Origin: Fimbriiglobus sp043785105
Lineage (GTDB): Bacteria > Planctomycetota > Planctomycetia > Gemmatales > Gemmataceae
NCBI GenBank assembly: GCA_043785105.1
Contig: JAYVXO010000208.1
Location: 1-32,752, forward strand
Direction: 5' to 3'
DNA: 32,752 nt
Part shown: piece after piece, positions 7,655 through 17,100 of the stretch
Layout of the letters: the number at the start of each line of letters is the position of its first letter
How positions within the stretch are numbered: the first letter of the stretch is position 1
The notes under the pieces: generated by a model
The model's input: the letters and a program-made list of their open reading frames with translations, nothing else
The model's database searches: none
Told to the model about the DNA's origin: nothing
Program-made: the position numbers and the translations under genes

Positions 7655-8118
7655 TCGCACACAACCAACGAACTCCTGGTCGCCTGCGGTCGATTCATCG
7701 GCCCGGACTTTCGTTGTTGGAAGTGCTCGTTTCGTTGGCCATTTTCTTGCTTTCTCTCGTCGCCATTGCCAGTCTGGTCGATTTCGGCAGCGAACGGGCA
7801 ATGGCAGCGGCCATGCAAACTGCCGGCGTCCGGTTAGCCCAATCCAAACTCGCAGAAGTGGAAGCCGGGGTGATTAGTGCTAGCACTTCGGACAACGGCA
7901 TGTTTGAAGACGAACCGGAGTGGAATTACTCCGTCGAACCGGGTTCAGCGACGATACCCAACGTCTACCCCGTCACCGTGCGAGTGTGGCGTGAAGTGGC
8001 CGGTCGGCGCTACGAAGTGGCCCTGACGCAAATGATCTACGACCCCGCTCAGATGGGTAAAGCCGCTGCCGCAACGCCGCCAACCGCAACGACATCCACG
8101 ACCGGGGGCGGACAATGA
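7651..8118 (+). CDS. gspI: Minor pseudopilin, GspI-like
   Basis: The start is GTG 7651, overlapping the preceding stop in a GTGA arrangement, with AAGGA at 7638-7642 as ribosome site. The 155 residues contain the prepilin motif RPG|LSLLEVLVSLAIFLLSLVA, with Glu24 at +5. GspI-like wording follows: RLAQSKLAEVEAG, then a compact beta domain ending in YEVALTQMIYDP. A Thr/Ala-rich tail closes the protein. Translational coupling to both neighbours (four-base overlaps) indicates equal stoichiometric control within the pseudopilin operon. GspI normally nucleates the tip complex with J and K. Confidence 0.85.
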   Translation: MIAHNQRTPGRLRSIHRPGLSLLEVLVSLAIFLLSLVAIASLVDFGSERAMAAAMQTAGVRLAQSKLAEVEAGVISASTSDNGMFEDEPEWNYSVEPGSATIPNVYPVTVRVWREVAGRRYEVALTQMIYDPAQMGKAAAATPPTATTSTTGGGQ

Positions 8119-9017
8119 AACGCAACGCACCAACCCGACCCGGTTACACCTTGCTGGAAATTCTTCTGGCAAGCGTGATTGCGATGTTGTTGCTTGCGGC
8201 CTTGTATGCCGCACTTGATGTCACTCTTGTGCGGATGGAAGTCAACCGCGATCTCATCGCCCGCAACGACCTACGCCGGGCGGTCATCAACCGGATGTCT
8301 GCGGACCTCGTGAACACCCTCGGGCCATTGCCCCCCAAGTCCGGCGGCGATGGCATGACCGGCACGGGGTCATCCGCGAGTACCGGGACTGCGTCCGCAT
8401 CGACGGCGACTCCTGCTACCTCAACGACAACACCCGCAGCATCGGGAACAACCACAGACGCTACAACGACCGATTTACCCGTGGTGACTGGCGCGGACAT
8501 CCCGCTGGGGTCCGGTATCGTGGGGACCGACAAGCAACTCACGATCTTCCTGAGTCGCGTGCCAACGTCGCTCGTCGATTTGGAAGCGGCGGCCAACGTT
8601 GATGTCACGTTGCCCGCCGACATGCGGCGCGTCACCTACTACTTATCTTCGGACAACGTCGGGTTGTGTCGCCAAGAACGGCCGTGGGTGACTGCCGACG
8701 GCGTGTGGAACACCTCCGACCCCGATCGCACGGATGAATTGAGCGAAATCATCGCCCCGGAAGTCTTGGACGTGACGTTCGAGTATTTCGACGGCAGCGC
8801 GTGGCAATCCTCCTGGGACGGCTCCCAAACCGCGAGCGATGGCGTTGCCCTCACCGGCCCGCCACGGGCGATTCGCGTGACGTTCGTGATGCAATTTTCG
8901 AGCCGGGGAACGATGCTGCAAAAGCAGGTTGTCCACACGTTTCCTGTCCGCACGGCAGTAGGAAACTATGTGCCCCCGACGACCGATTCGACAACGACGA
9001 CCACGGGAGGAATGTGA
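8115..9017 (+). CDS. gspJ: Minor pseudopilin, GspJ-like, with Thr/Ser-rich insert
   Basis: The 300 residues start at ATG 8115 (ATGA overlap with gspI). The prepilin signal is RPG|YTLLEILLASVIAMLL, with Glu15 at +5. The early region VNRDLIARNDLRRAVINRMSADL fits GspJ. Between about residues 72 and 120 lies a low-complexity stretch of Thr, Ser, Ala and Gly, which is not part of the usual fold and may be a flexible exposed loop. The remainder (VTYYLSSDNVGLCRQERPW, then FEYFDGSAW) again fits the GspJ beta domain. It is longer than typical GspJ (about 200 residues) mainly because of this insert. Confidence 0.87.
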   Translation: MKRNAPTRPGYTLLEILLASVIAMLLLAALYAALDVTLVRMEVNRDLIARNDLRRAVINRMSADLVNTLGPLPPKSGGDGMTGTGSSASTGTASASTATPATSTTTPAASGTTTDATTTDLPVVTGADIPLGSGIVGTDKQLTIFLSRVPTSLVDLEAAANVDVTLPADMRRVTYYLSSDNVGLCRQERPWVTADGVWNTSDPDRTDELSEIIAPEVLDVTFEYFDGSAWQSSWDGSQTASDGVALTGPPRAIRVTFVMQFSSRGTMLQKQVVHTFPVRTAVGNYVPPTTDSTTTTTGGM

Positions 9018-10708
9018 TGCGTCCGAGTCGCAAGCAAAAACAACTGGACCGCCGGGCTTATGTGCTCATCGCCGTGTTGATGGTGGTGGTGGTGCTGTCA
9101 CTGGCCGCGTACCGATTCACCGATTCGATGACCTCGGAATACACGGTCGCCGTGCGGACTTCCGAAGCGGCCCAGGTCAAAGCGTTCGCGGCCTCCGGTG
9201 TTCATTATGCTGCGGGAATGCTCGCCGACCCCAGCACGATGGCGAACACGCTGAGTTATAACCCGTTCGACAACGAAACGTCGTTCTCAAACGTCTCCGT
9301 GAATGACCAAACGAGCGCGCGGGGTGGCGGTCGGTTTTGCTTGTTTGCAGTATCGGACACGTTTGTAGGAACCGGCGAAGGACGGTACTTGTTGAAGTAC
9401 GGCGTGATGGACGAATCCGCGAAGCTGAACATCAACTCGTTGATGCAACTCGACCAAACGGGGCAAGTCCTGCACGACGCCCTGATGAAATTACCGAACA
9501 TGACGGAAGACGTGGCCGACGCCATCGTCGATTGGGTGGATATGGATGATACCTCTCGTGCCGCCGGGGCCGAATCGGCATACTACAGCGGCTTGTCGCC
9601 CCCCTACCGGGCGAAGAACGGCCCGATCAACAGCATCGACGAACTGTTACTGGTGCGTGGCGTGACCCCACAATTGTTGTTCGGCAACGACCGCAACCGC
9701 AACGGCAAGATGGACGCCGGCGAGAACGACGGCAACGACTTCAACCGAGGTTGGTCGGAATTCCTCACGATCTATGGCCGTGAAGTGGACACCGATTTGA
9801 ACGGGAACCCACGGATCAACTTGAACGACACGAATCTTGACGCGGCGACACTCTCGGCACAACTTACGGCTGCCGTGGGGCAGGAGATGTCGGACTACAT
9901 CCTGGCCGGTAGACTGTTCGGCACCGCGTCATCGACACCCGCCAGCAGTGTTGTATACACATCAGTCGCAACCTCAAAAGCCACTACCACAACGTCAAAA
10001 ACCACTACCAAATCGTCTGACCCTGAGGTAGTGACCGGCACTGTCAGAATGACATTCGCTACGCCGCCTTCAACCCCAGCCGCCCAGACGATCGTGGTTG
10101 GCCCGAATGAGCTTCGCACGGCAGTCCAAGCGGCGATCACGGCAGGCACTAAGATGAAGAGCAAGATCAACTCGGCGTCGGCGCTGAACAACACACAAGT
10201 GACGTTGCCCAAAGCCGCTAACACCCCGCCGAATACGGTCGTTCCGACGCTGATTGTGAAAAGCCCGTTCAACGACCCGGTGAAGTTGAAAGAGTTCCTA
10301 CCAAAGTTGCTCGAATACACCACGACTCGAACCGACTTCGAGATTGTGCCCCGGATCAACGTCAACAACGCCCCGCCCGAGGTGCTACTGGGCTTACCCG
10401 GCCTGACACAAACTGACGTGGACGCGATGACCAACGCTCGCGGTGCCCTCGACCCAACCGACCCGGCCACAATCACCGGGGCGTGGCTCGTGACACAAGC
10501 CAACATGACTGCCGCCAAGTTCTTGAACCTCGAAAAGTACATCACCGGACGCACGATGACCTACCGCGTTCACTCCGTGGGGTACTTCGGTCGCGGCGGA
10601 CCACGGGCAAGAATTGAAGCCGTGATTGATGTCAACCAAAACCACCCGCGCATCGTGTACTACCGCGATGTCACCGACCTCGGTCGGGGATTTGACTTAC
10701 CCCGCTAA
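9017..10708 (+). CDS. gspK: Minor pseudopilin GspK
   Basis: The start ATG 9017 overlaps the gspJ stop by one base (TGATG), with GGGAGGA at 9005-9011 as ribosome site. The 563 residues start with a basic leader and a hydrophobic helix (YVLIAVLMVVVVLSLAAYRF). The predicted cleavage site is RRA|Y, with Ala rather than Gly, and there is no Glu at +5, which is normal for GspK. The GspK domain shows ESAKLNINSLM, DAIVDWVDMDD and INSIDELLLVRGV. After the latter is a calcium-loop-like segment (DRNRNGKMDAGE, residues 225-236). A Thr/Ser/Lys-rich linker near residues 310-350 and a terminal INVNNAPPEVL helix-hairpin element follow. Its large domain caps the pseudopilus tip. It is longer than the usual 300-350 residues. 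Confidence 0.9.
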   Translation: MRPSRKQKQLDRRAYVLIAVLMVVVVLSLAAYRFTDSMTSEYTVAVRTSEAAQVKAFAASGVHYAAGMLADPSTMANTLSYNPFDNETSFSNVSVNDQTSARGGGRFCLFAVSDTFVGTGEGRYLLKYGVMDESAKLNINSLMQLDQTGQVLHDALMKLPNMTEDVADAIVDWVDMDDTSRAAGAESAYYSGLSPPYRAKNGPINSIDELLLVRGVTPQLLFGNDRNRNGKMDAGENDGNDFNRGWSEFLTIYGREVDTDLNGNPRINLNDTNLDAATLSAQLTAAVGQEMSDYILAGRLFGTASSTPASSVVYTSVATSKATTTTSKTTTKSSDPEVVTGTVRMTFATPPSTPAAQTIVVGPNELRTAVQAAITAGTKMKSKINSASALNNTQVTLPKAANTPPNTVVPTLIVKSPFNDPVKLKEFLPKLLEYTTTRTDFEIVPRINVNNAPPEVLLGLPGLTQTDVDAMTNARGALDPTDPATITGAWLVTQANMTAAKFLNLEKYITGRTMTYRVHSVGYFGRGGPRARIEAVIDVNQNHPRIVYYRDVTDLGRGFDLPR

Positions 10709-10720
10709 CTCGGAGATTCC

Positions 10721-10832
10721 ACCACGAATCGGACGAATCAAACGAATAAGAATTTTAAGACAGAGACCATTAACACTGGACACACTGTGCTGTCATCTTG
10801 TTCTGATTCGTTTGATTCGTTCGATTCGTGGT
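10721..10832. repeat. 27-bp inverted repeat pair with internal CGAATC units
   Basis: Arms 10721-10747 and 10806-10832 are complementary over 27 bases with one mismatch, separated by 58 bases. Each arm is itself a triplicated nine-base unit (ACGAATCNN). It begins 12 bases after the gspK stop and ends 38 bases before the next start. It could act as a transcript-processing or attenuating hairpin inside the operon. Confidence 0.75.
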
Positions 10833-10857
10833 GACAGAATGATTTGCTTGGCCACCT

Positions 10858-10873
10858 GGGAGAATGCACCTTG
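10858..10873 (+). promoter_or_regulatory. Ribosome binding site fixing a TTG start
   Basis: GGGAGA at 10858-10863 lies seven bases before TTG 10871. This spacing supports TTG as the true start of the GspL-like gene, giving MSRFLAIDADA. No ATG or GTG in the same frame gives a sensible N-terminus. Confidence 0.55.
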
Positions 10874-12487
10874 TCGCGCTTTTTGGCTATTGATGCGGAT
10901 GCCGCCGGCCTCTTCGTGGTGGCTGCCACGTTGAACGGCACCGCCGTTCATCTGGAGCAAACGCTCGCTTCGAGTGAGGACGAACGTCCGCTCACGATGC
11001 TGAGCGCTGTTGCGCTCGGCGCGAAGCTGAAGGACCTCCTCAAACAGTCCGGCATGAAGCCTGCGCCGGTGTTGCTGCTCATCGGCCGGGATCGCGTCAT
11101 CTTGAAGGATGTCCGCTACCCGAAAGTGGCCCCTGCGGAAGAACCGACGCTCGTGAAGTTCCAGGCGATTCGGGACTTGACCGAATCGCCGGACGATGTC
11201 GTGATGGACTACATTCCGAGTGCCTCTTTATCGCCTGATGGCGACAATCGCGCCCAAGCGGTGTTCATCCGGAAAGAGATCCAAACTGCCGCCAAGCTGT
11301 TTTGCGAATCAGCCGGGTTGAAACTGCTCGGCATCACTCCCCGGCCGTTCGCCCTGGCCGCGTCCATTCGCCATGCGTTCCAAACGAGTGCGACAACTCG
11401 ACCGGACGAACCGAGTGCGGCCATTGCAGTTGTCAGTGTCTGGGATCGCGGCGGCGAGTTCACCGTCTGCCGAGGTACGGAAGTCCTCTTTGCGAAGACC
11501 GTACCGCCGAACGCGATGGCCAACGATGCGTCTCTGATCGGGGAATTGAAACGCAACATCATCGTTTACAACAGCCAACCGAATTCCACGCCGCTACAGG
11601 CTGTTTACCTCGCCGAAGGCGACACACCCGCCGGGTGGACGGCCCGTCTGCGGGCCGCGTTAACGTTACCCGTTTATGCGTTTGATCCACTCGCGGGTTC
11701 GCCTGCGGCGGATCAAACTCCGCCTTCACTCCACGCCCGATTTGCCGCACCCGTCGGCGTCTTAGCCAGCCGGGCAGCCCACGCGGTGTTGCCGATCAAC
11801 TTTGTGGTGCCCCGCCAACCGAGAGCGGACACGGGACCGAAGCGAACGCGGGTCTTGATTGGGGCGCTCGCCGCACTAGTCGTTGTGGGTATCCTCGGGT
11901 TCCTGGCGTTCATGAAGTTTGAAGACGCGAATAATCGACTGGCCAGCTTACGGATGCAACAGTCGAACTTGGACGACGACCTCAAACGGTACGAGACGGA
12001 CGTGAAACGACTCGCGGCGGTGGATGAATTCACCAATCGTGAAGTCGTCTGGCTCGATGACTTGTACGACCTCGCGGACCGGGTTCCGGATGTCGGTAAA
12101 ATTAACGTCACCGAGTACGACGGGTCCGCGTTGCCACCCGTCAAGGCGGTGATCCGCCCCGGACAAGCGGCGACGCCCGTTGCGGCGAAAGATGCGAAAC
12201 CCGTCCCCGTTGCCAACGTGCGAATTTCGATGCGAACCAGTGACGCCCAACAAGCCCAGCGCGTTGTGGATGCGTTCAAAAACGACAAGTATTACACCGG
12301 GATGTCCAAAACGACGGGTGGTCAGGGTGATAGCACCACAAAAGGCCAAGTTTATGTGCTGACGGGGCAAGTTAGCCATCGTCCGCCGAGCGAATACCTG
12401 CGACGATTACTGGTAACTCCGCCCGTGAAACCGAAGGCCGACGCGGACGCCGATGATATTTTTGGTGGCTTCGGGGGAGGGAACTAA
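10871..12487 (+). CDS. gspL: PilM/GspL-like cytoplasmic-to-periplasmic assembly protein
   Basis: The 538 residues combine an actin-like (PilM/GspL cytoplasmic) N-terminal region with one membrane helix and a periplasmic tail. The actin-like part begins SRFLAIDADAAGLFVVAATLNG, a divergent nucleotide-phosphate loop. It continues with VVSVWDRGGEFTVCRG, and ELKRNIIVYNSQ matches the stretch in PilM-type proteins that precedes the last subdomain. The helix lies near residues 325-348 (IGALAALVVVGILGFLAF). A coiled coil and a small ferredoxin-like domain with VRISMRTSDAQQAQRVVDAF follow. In T2SS this protein links the ATPase to the periplasmic ring. The start is TTG 10871, supported by its ribosome site. 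The L assignment rests on architecture and position. Sequence conservation is low. Confidence 0.72.
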   Translation: MSRFLAIDADAAGLFVVAATLNGTAVHLEQTLASSEDERPLTMLSAVALGAKLKDLLKQSGMKPAPVLLLIGRDRVILKDVRYPKVAPAEEPTLVKFQAIRDLTESPDDVVMDYIPSASLSPDGDNRAQAVFIRKEIQTAAKLFCESAGLKLLGITPRPFALAASIRHAFQTSATTRPDEPSAAIAVVSVWDRGGEFTVCRGTEVLFAKTVPPNAMANDASLIGELKRNIIVYNSQPNSTPLQAVYLAEGDTPAGWTARLRAALTLPVYAFDPLAGSPAADQTPPSLHARFAAPVGVLASRAAHAVLPINFVVPRQPRADTGPKRTRVLIGALAALVVVGILGFLAFMKFEDANNRLASLRMQQSNLDDDLKRYETDVKRLAAVDEFTNREVVWLDDLYDLADRVPDVGKINVTEYDGSALPPVKAVIRPGQAATPVAAKDAKPVPVANVRISMRTSDAQQAQRVVDAFKNDKYYTGMSKTTGGQGDSTTKGQVYVLTGQVSHRPPSEYLRRLLVTPPVKPKADADADDIFGGFGGGN

Positions 12488-12489
12488 CC

Positions 12490-13902
12490 ATGACACCCCG
12501 TGAAAATCGGCTCGCTATCCTGGTCGGTGCGTTAATTGCAGTCTTCGTGATTGTCGGGGGAGGCTACCTATTCGTCTGGGTTCCCTTAACGGATAAAGCG
12601 CGGATCGCAGAAGCGTTGGAACTGGAAAACGCGGAGAAAGACGGCAAGTTGCGTCAAATCCTGAAAGACATGCCCCGGTTGCAAACCTCGCTCAAACGCA
12701 GCCTCCCGGCGGACGCGGATGTCGCCAAGCAAGAGTACGATGCCGCGATCAACCGCATCCTGCGCGACTCCAAAGTTCCGACCAATGCGTTCAGCGTGAA
12801 GCCGAAGGCCGTGGACGGTAAGGCCGCGCCCGAACTCGTCGTCGGGTCCAAAAAGCCAGCGTTCACCCGGATCGCCCTCGAAATCACCATGAAGAAAGTC
12901 GATTTCGCCACCGTGATTGACGTGCTGTCGCGCTATTACAAGTTGAACTTGCTGCAACAAATCACCAAGTTCACGATGAAGAAAGGCGACGACGCCAGCA
13001 CTGCCCGGCGCGGGTCGGGCATCGCCGACAAGCCAGACCTGGAAGTGACCTTCATTACAGAAGCGATCATTCTTGACGGTGCCGAAGCACGGCGGTCGCT
13101 GTTGCCGGTCTCACCGGGTATGGGGGCAATCGGTGGCGGGGCCGGGTTACAGACGGTGTTGAACTCACCGATTCAAGCCCGTGGATTGACGCCACTTCAA
13201 CTGGCTCGTGTGCTGGCCTCGAACGATCGGGACTACTCCCTGGTGCTGGTCAAAGATTTCTTTCACGGTCCGCCGCCGACTCCCGAAGTGGTCCGCGCAC
13301 CAGAACCCAAAGAAGATACGAGTCCGTTCATTCGCATGACCGGCATTGGCCACAATTCAGACGGTAGCGGCACGGCGGTCATTGAAGACATTGCCAGCAA
13401 ACAAGAGTACCTGATTGATCTCCACTGGGTGAAAGACAAACTGACGCCCGAGGTGGTCAAGTATTACTACTCCGTCAAAGGCGTTAAAAAGTCGTATGCA
13501 CCGGAACCCGATCTCGACATTTCCGAAGCCACGTCGGGGACCGCCAAGAAATTTCGGGTCGTCGGGTTCGATGGAGATGGTCTCGTGTTAGCCCTACTCG
13601 AAGGGGCGGAAGTGGCTCCCAAACCCTCCGCACCTGGCGTTCGACGGCCGACCCCGGCTTCACTGCCCAAAACCGACAAGACCGAGAAACCCGATGCAGA
13701 TTCGTCGGCCACCACTGAATCCGCCGAGCGAGTCTACCTGTGGAAATCGGGCGAATCACTGAACCGTATTGTCGAACTGAAGGGTGAGGAACGGCAGAAG
13801 GCGATTCAACGGGCCACGGCCCCTGCCCCTGCAACCGCCGAAACGACTAAGCTTACCGTAAACCCGATGGCCACCCAACCCATTGGCGCGACCGAGAAAT
13901 AG
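12490..13902 (+). CDS. PilO/GspM-like inner-membrane protein
   Basis: The 470 residues have a short cytoplasmic N-terminus and one membrane helix at about 8-31 (LAILVGALIAVFVIVGGGYLF). An early periplasmic coiled coil and then a PilO-like alpha/beta region (RIALEITMKKVDFATVIDVL) follow. The C-terminal part has Pro/Thr-rich linkers and two small beta-rich segments. It starts two bases after the previous stop, with GGGGGAGGG at 12473-12481. Position after the GspL-like gene and before the secretin gene indicates the GspM or PilO role of stabilising the inner-membrane platform. It is much longer than typical GspM (about 160-200 residues), and the extra C-terminal half is unassigned. It might perform the bridging role of the missing GspC, but that is speculation. 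Confidence 0.68.
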   Translation: MTPRENRLAILVGALIAVFVIVGGGYLFVWVPLTDKARIAEALELENAEKDGKLRQILKDMPRLQTSLKRSLPADADVAKQEYDAAINRILRDSKVPTNAFSVKPKAVDGKAAPELVVGSKKPAFTRIALEITMKKVDFATVIDVLSRYYKLNLLQQITKFTMKKGDDASTARRGSGIADKPDLEVTFITEAIILDGAEARRSLLPVSPGMGAIGGGAGLQTVLNSPIQARGLTPLQLARVLASNDRDYSLVLVKDFFHGPPPTPEVVRAPEPKEDTSPFIRMTGIGHNSDGSGTAVIEDIASKQEYLIDLHWVKDKLTPEVVKYYYSVKGVKKSYAPEPDLDISEATSGTAKKFRVVGFDGDGLVLALLEGAEVAPKPSAPGVRRPTPASLPKTDKTEKPDADSSATTESAERVYLWKSGESLNRIVELKGEERQKAIQRATAPAPATAETTKLTVNPMATQPIGATEK

Positions 13903-13914
13903 CGCCGCCGTAGT

Positions 13915-13938
13915 GCTTCGAGGTGCGAATCTCGAAGC
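13915..13938. repeat. Small hairpin after the GspM-like gene
   Basis: GCTTCGAG (13915-13922) pairs with CTCGAAGC (13931-13938) across an eight-base loop. There is no T-tract, so it is more likely an operon-internal RNA stem than a terminator. The remaining gap to gspD (13939-14143) shows no gene. Confidence 0.4.
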
Positions 13939-14143
13939 CCGCTAAGGTCGGCAATTTGGCGAATCGCTTCAAACATTAAATCTGTCTTAGACCTGGTGAC
14001 TTACCTGTTGCAGTCGCCCAGGCAATTCGATATTGACGTTGAGCATTGCACTGTTCCGACCATCGTTGGGAACCGGGGGGGAATCCGGGACTTGGCGTTA
14101 CGTGGCGGAATAGGCGAACTCGGCTCAGTCAGGGGGATTGCAG

Positions 14144-17100
14144 ATGGGGATTCCACGTTTTCGACGCACAACTACGCTCCGCATACCGATGTGGCGGTTA
14201 CGCCGGTGGTTGCCAGCAATCCTGGTGGCTAGCCTCGGCGGCAGTGTGTTGGCCATTCAACCGCCTGCCGTTGTCCCAACGCCGGGTACGACGGGTGACG
14301 CCCGGTCGATACTACCTCTGCCGGCTCAGCCAGCCGTTGCGGAAAAGCTGTTCTCGTACAAGTTTGAAAAAGCTTCGTGGGACAGCGCGTTCGCGTGGTT
14401 CGAGAAAGCAAGCGGGTTGAAGCTCATCACCACGGTGAAGCCCGTATCCACCGTCTCGCTGAGCATCGACAACAAACCGATCGCCGACATTCTCGACCTG
14501 TTCAACGAAGCCCTGGCCGCTGAAAAATACGTGATCTTGCGCCGCGAACAATCGTTCTCGATTCACCCGGCGGACGAAAAGTTGCCGGCCGACTCGATTC
14601 GACGGGTAACGCCTGATGTGTTGCCGAAACTCGGCAAGACTGAAATCGTGCAAACGGTCATCCCGTTGAAAACAACGGTGGCCTCCGACATCGCTCCCCA
14701 AGTCAAGCGGCTACTCACGAACTTCGGTGAGGTCTATGCATTCGGCGCGAGCAATCTGATCATCACGGACAAAGTCGCCAACATCCGCAACATCATTGGT
14801 TACTTGGAAAAGCTCGACGACGAAAAGGGCGACACGCTGACGTACCACTGTAAGTTCCAACGTGCCCAGAAAGTCGCGGAAAGTCTTCGGGGTTCGCTCA
14901 AAGATGGAACCACGGATGTTAGCCAACCCACTACGGCGCAACAACCGGGCGGATTCCCTGGTGGCAACTTTGGTGGCGGGTTCCAGGGTGGTGGCGGGTT
15001 CCAAGGCGGTGGCGGGTTCCAGGGCGGTGGCGGTGGGCGTAGCCGTGATGTCCAAACCGGCCCGGACCCCCGTTTCCGCACCGTTCAAATCGTCGTTCTT
15101 GAAGAAACGAACACCATCGTGATTACGGGGCCGTCGGACAAGATTTCCGTGGCCAAGACCCTGCTCAAAGATCTCGACACCGGCGAGAAAGAACGCATCG
15201 TAACTGGCAACGCGGAGCTGCGCTTCTACAACGTGGCGTCCGGGACTGCGGATTCGATTGCGAAGACCTTACAGAGTGTTTACAAGACCTCGACCGTGAT
15301 TCAGATCACGCCAATCCCGTTAAACAACCAGATCATGGTCTACGCCCTGCCGGCGGACCACTTCGACATCGTCAAACTGATCCAGTCACCCGGCGACACC
15401 AAGCCGAACTCGACAGTGAAGTTCGTCACGCTGAGCATACTCGATCCGAAGGTCACGGCGGACACGTTGAAGGCGGCGCTGGGTAGCACCGGGGTGTTCG
15501 TGGAAGCTCGTACCGATGGTGCGGCGTCCGGCGTGCTTCTTCGCGGGACCGATGACCAAATTAAGCAGGCCGAACAGTTTATCGAAGTGATGGGCGAGAA
15601 GCCGGGAACTGGTGGGTTCGGCGGGCTGTCATCCAGCCCGAACATGCGCATCATTACGATGGAGAAGGGCAACTCCGTTATCTTCGCGGAAGGTCTCGCG
15701 GAGATGATGCGAAAGCTCGGGAAGAAGAACCCGATCGAAGTCGTGGCCCCAGGGATGACGACACCCCGCACCCCGCCCCCGATGCCGCAGAACGATCCGC
15801 CGCAGCCGTTGCCGCGCGCCGTCGATCCGAACAAGAAAACCTCGATGCTTCCTGCGCACATGCAGCCGCAGTACATCCTGGCTCAGGGTGTTGGTGAACA
15901 AAAGAAAGACCCCGCCCCGCCAGCACCAGTCGCTGCAACGAGTGGGAAGCCGGTCACGATTTCCGTGTTGGGCGACAAGCTCATCATCACCAGTGAAGAC
16001 CCGGAAGCCGTTGAATTCGCCACGCAAATTGCGCGGTTCCTGCTCTCGGCCAAAGGCGATGAAAACTACACCGTGCTCCGGCTCAAAAACGTCAGTGCGG
16101 AAGAAGCCGCCAACGTCATCAGCGATGTCTTCAACGGTCCCCAGCAGCGTGCTGGGGCCGCCGGCGGTGGTGGTCGTGGCGGGCCAGGTGGCGGGTTCAA
16201 CCCGCTTGCGTTACTGGGGCTGGGTGGAGGCGCACAGGTGGCCAACCCTACCGCTGGTCGCGTTCGCATTGTTGCGGAGAAGACCAGCAACTCGCTCATC
16301 GTGGTCAAGGCGACTCCGGTGGACCTGCTGACGATTCGCTCGCTACTGAAGGACGCAATCGACTACGACGGCCCGCCCGAAGGTGGCGTGGCGAAGACCT
16401 GGACCATCCAGGTCAAGTCGGCCAAAGCGTCCGAAATTGCCGCGATCGTCAAGGAAGTCTTTGCTGGCATGATGACATCGAGCCGTCCGGCTGCGGCCTC
16501 GCCGTTCCCAGGGTTCCCGTTCGGTGGTGGTGCCCAAGCGGCAGCACCGCAGCAAGCCGCCTCGCTGGCTGTCTCCTACGACGACGCTAGCAACCGACTC
16601 ATTTTGAGCTGCAATGAAAACGTCTACAAGATGGTCGATGCCCTCTGTGCGGAACTCGACAAAGCGACCAAGGACAGCACCGAAGTCGTGCGGGTCGTTG
16701 CCGTCAAAGGCCTGAGTCCGACCCAGATTCAACAAGCCGTTGACGCGCTGATGGGCCGCACAATCACACCCACCCGGACTACAACTGGTGCGGGCATGGG
16801 TGGCTTTGGTGGTGGCGGCTTCGGTGGGTTCCGTCCCCAAGGAGGCGGCTTCGGCGGTGGTGGCTTCGGTGGTGGTCCAGGAGGTGGCGGCGGTGGTCCC
16901 GGTGGAGGTGGAGGTCGCCCAGGTGGTGGTGGAGGCGGTGGCGGCCCCGGTGGAGCCGGTGCCGGTGGACGAGGGGGACCGGGAGCAGGACAACGCAGCT
17001 CACTTGACGGCACCGGAGGGCGCGATTTTTTTGACGACCGGGGCATGGATGCCCCTACCAGTTTGATCTACGATCCCGAAGTGGACGGCCTTCCGAGTAC

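Noticed and set aside
16788..17066. Separate small proteins in the Gly-rich part of gspD
   Set aside because: Repetitive GGT/GGC codons keep all frames open. The gspD frame continues through without interruption.
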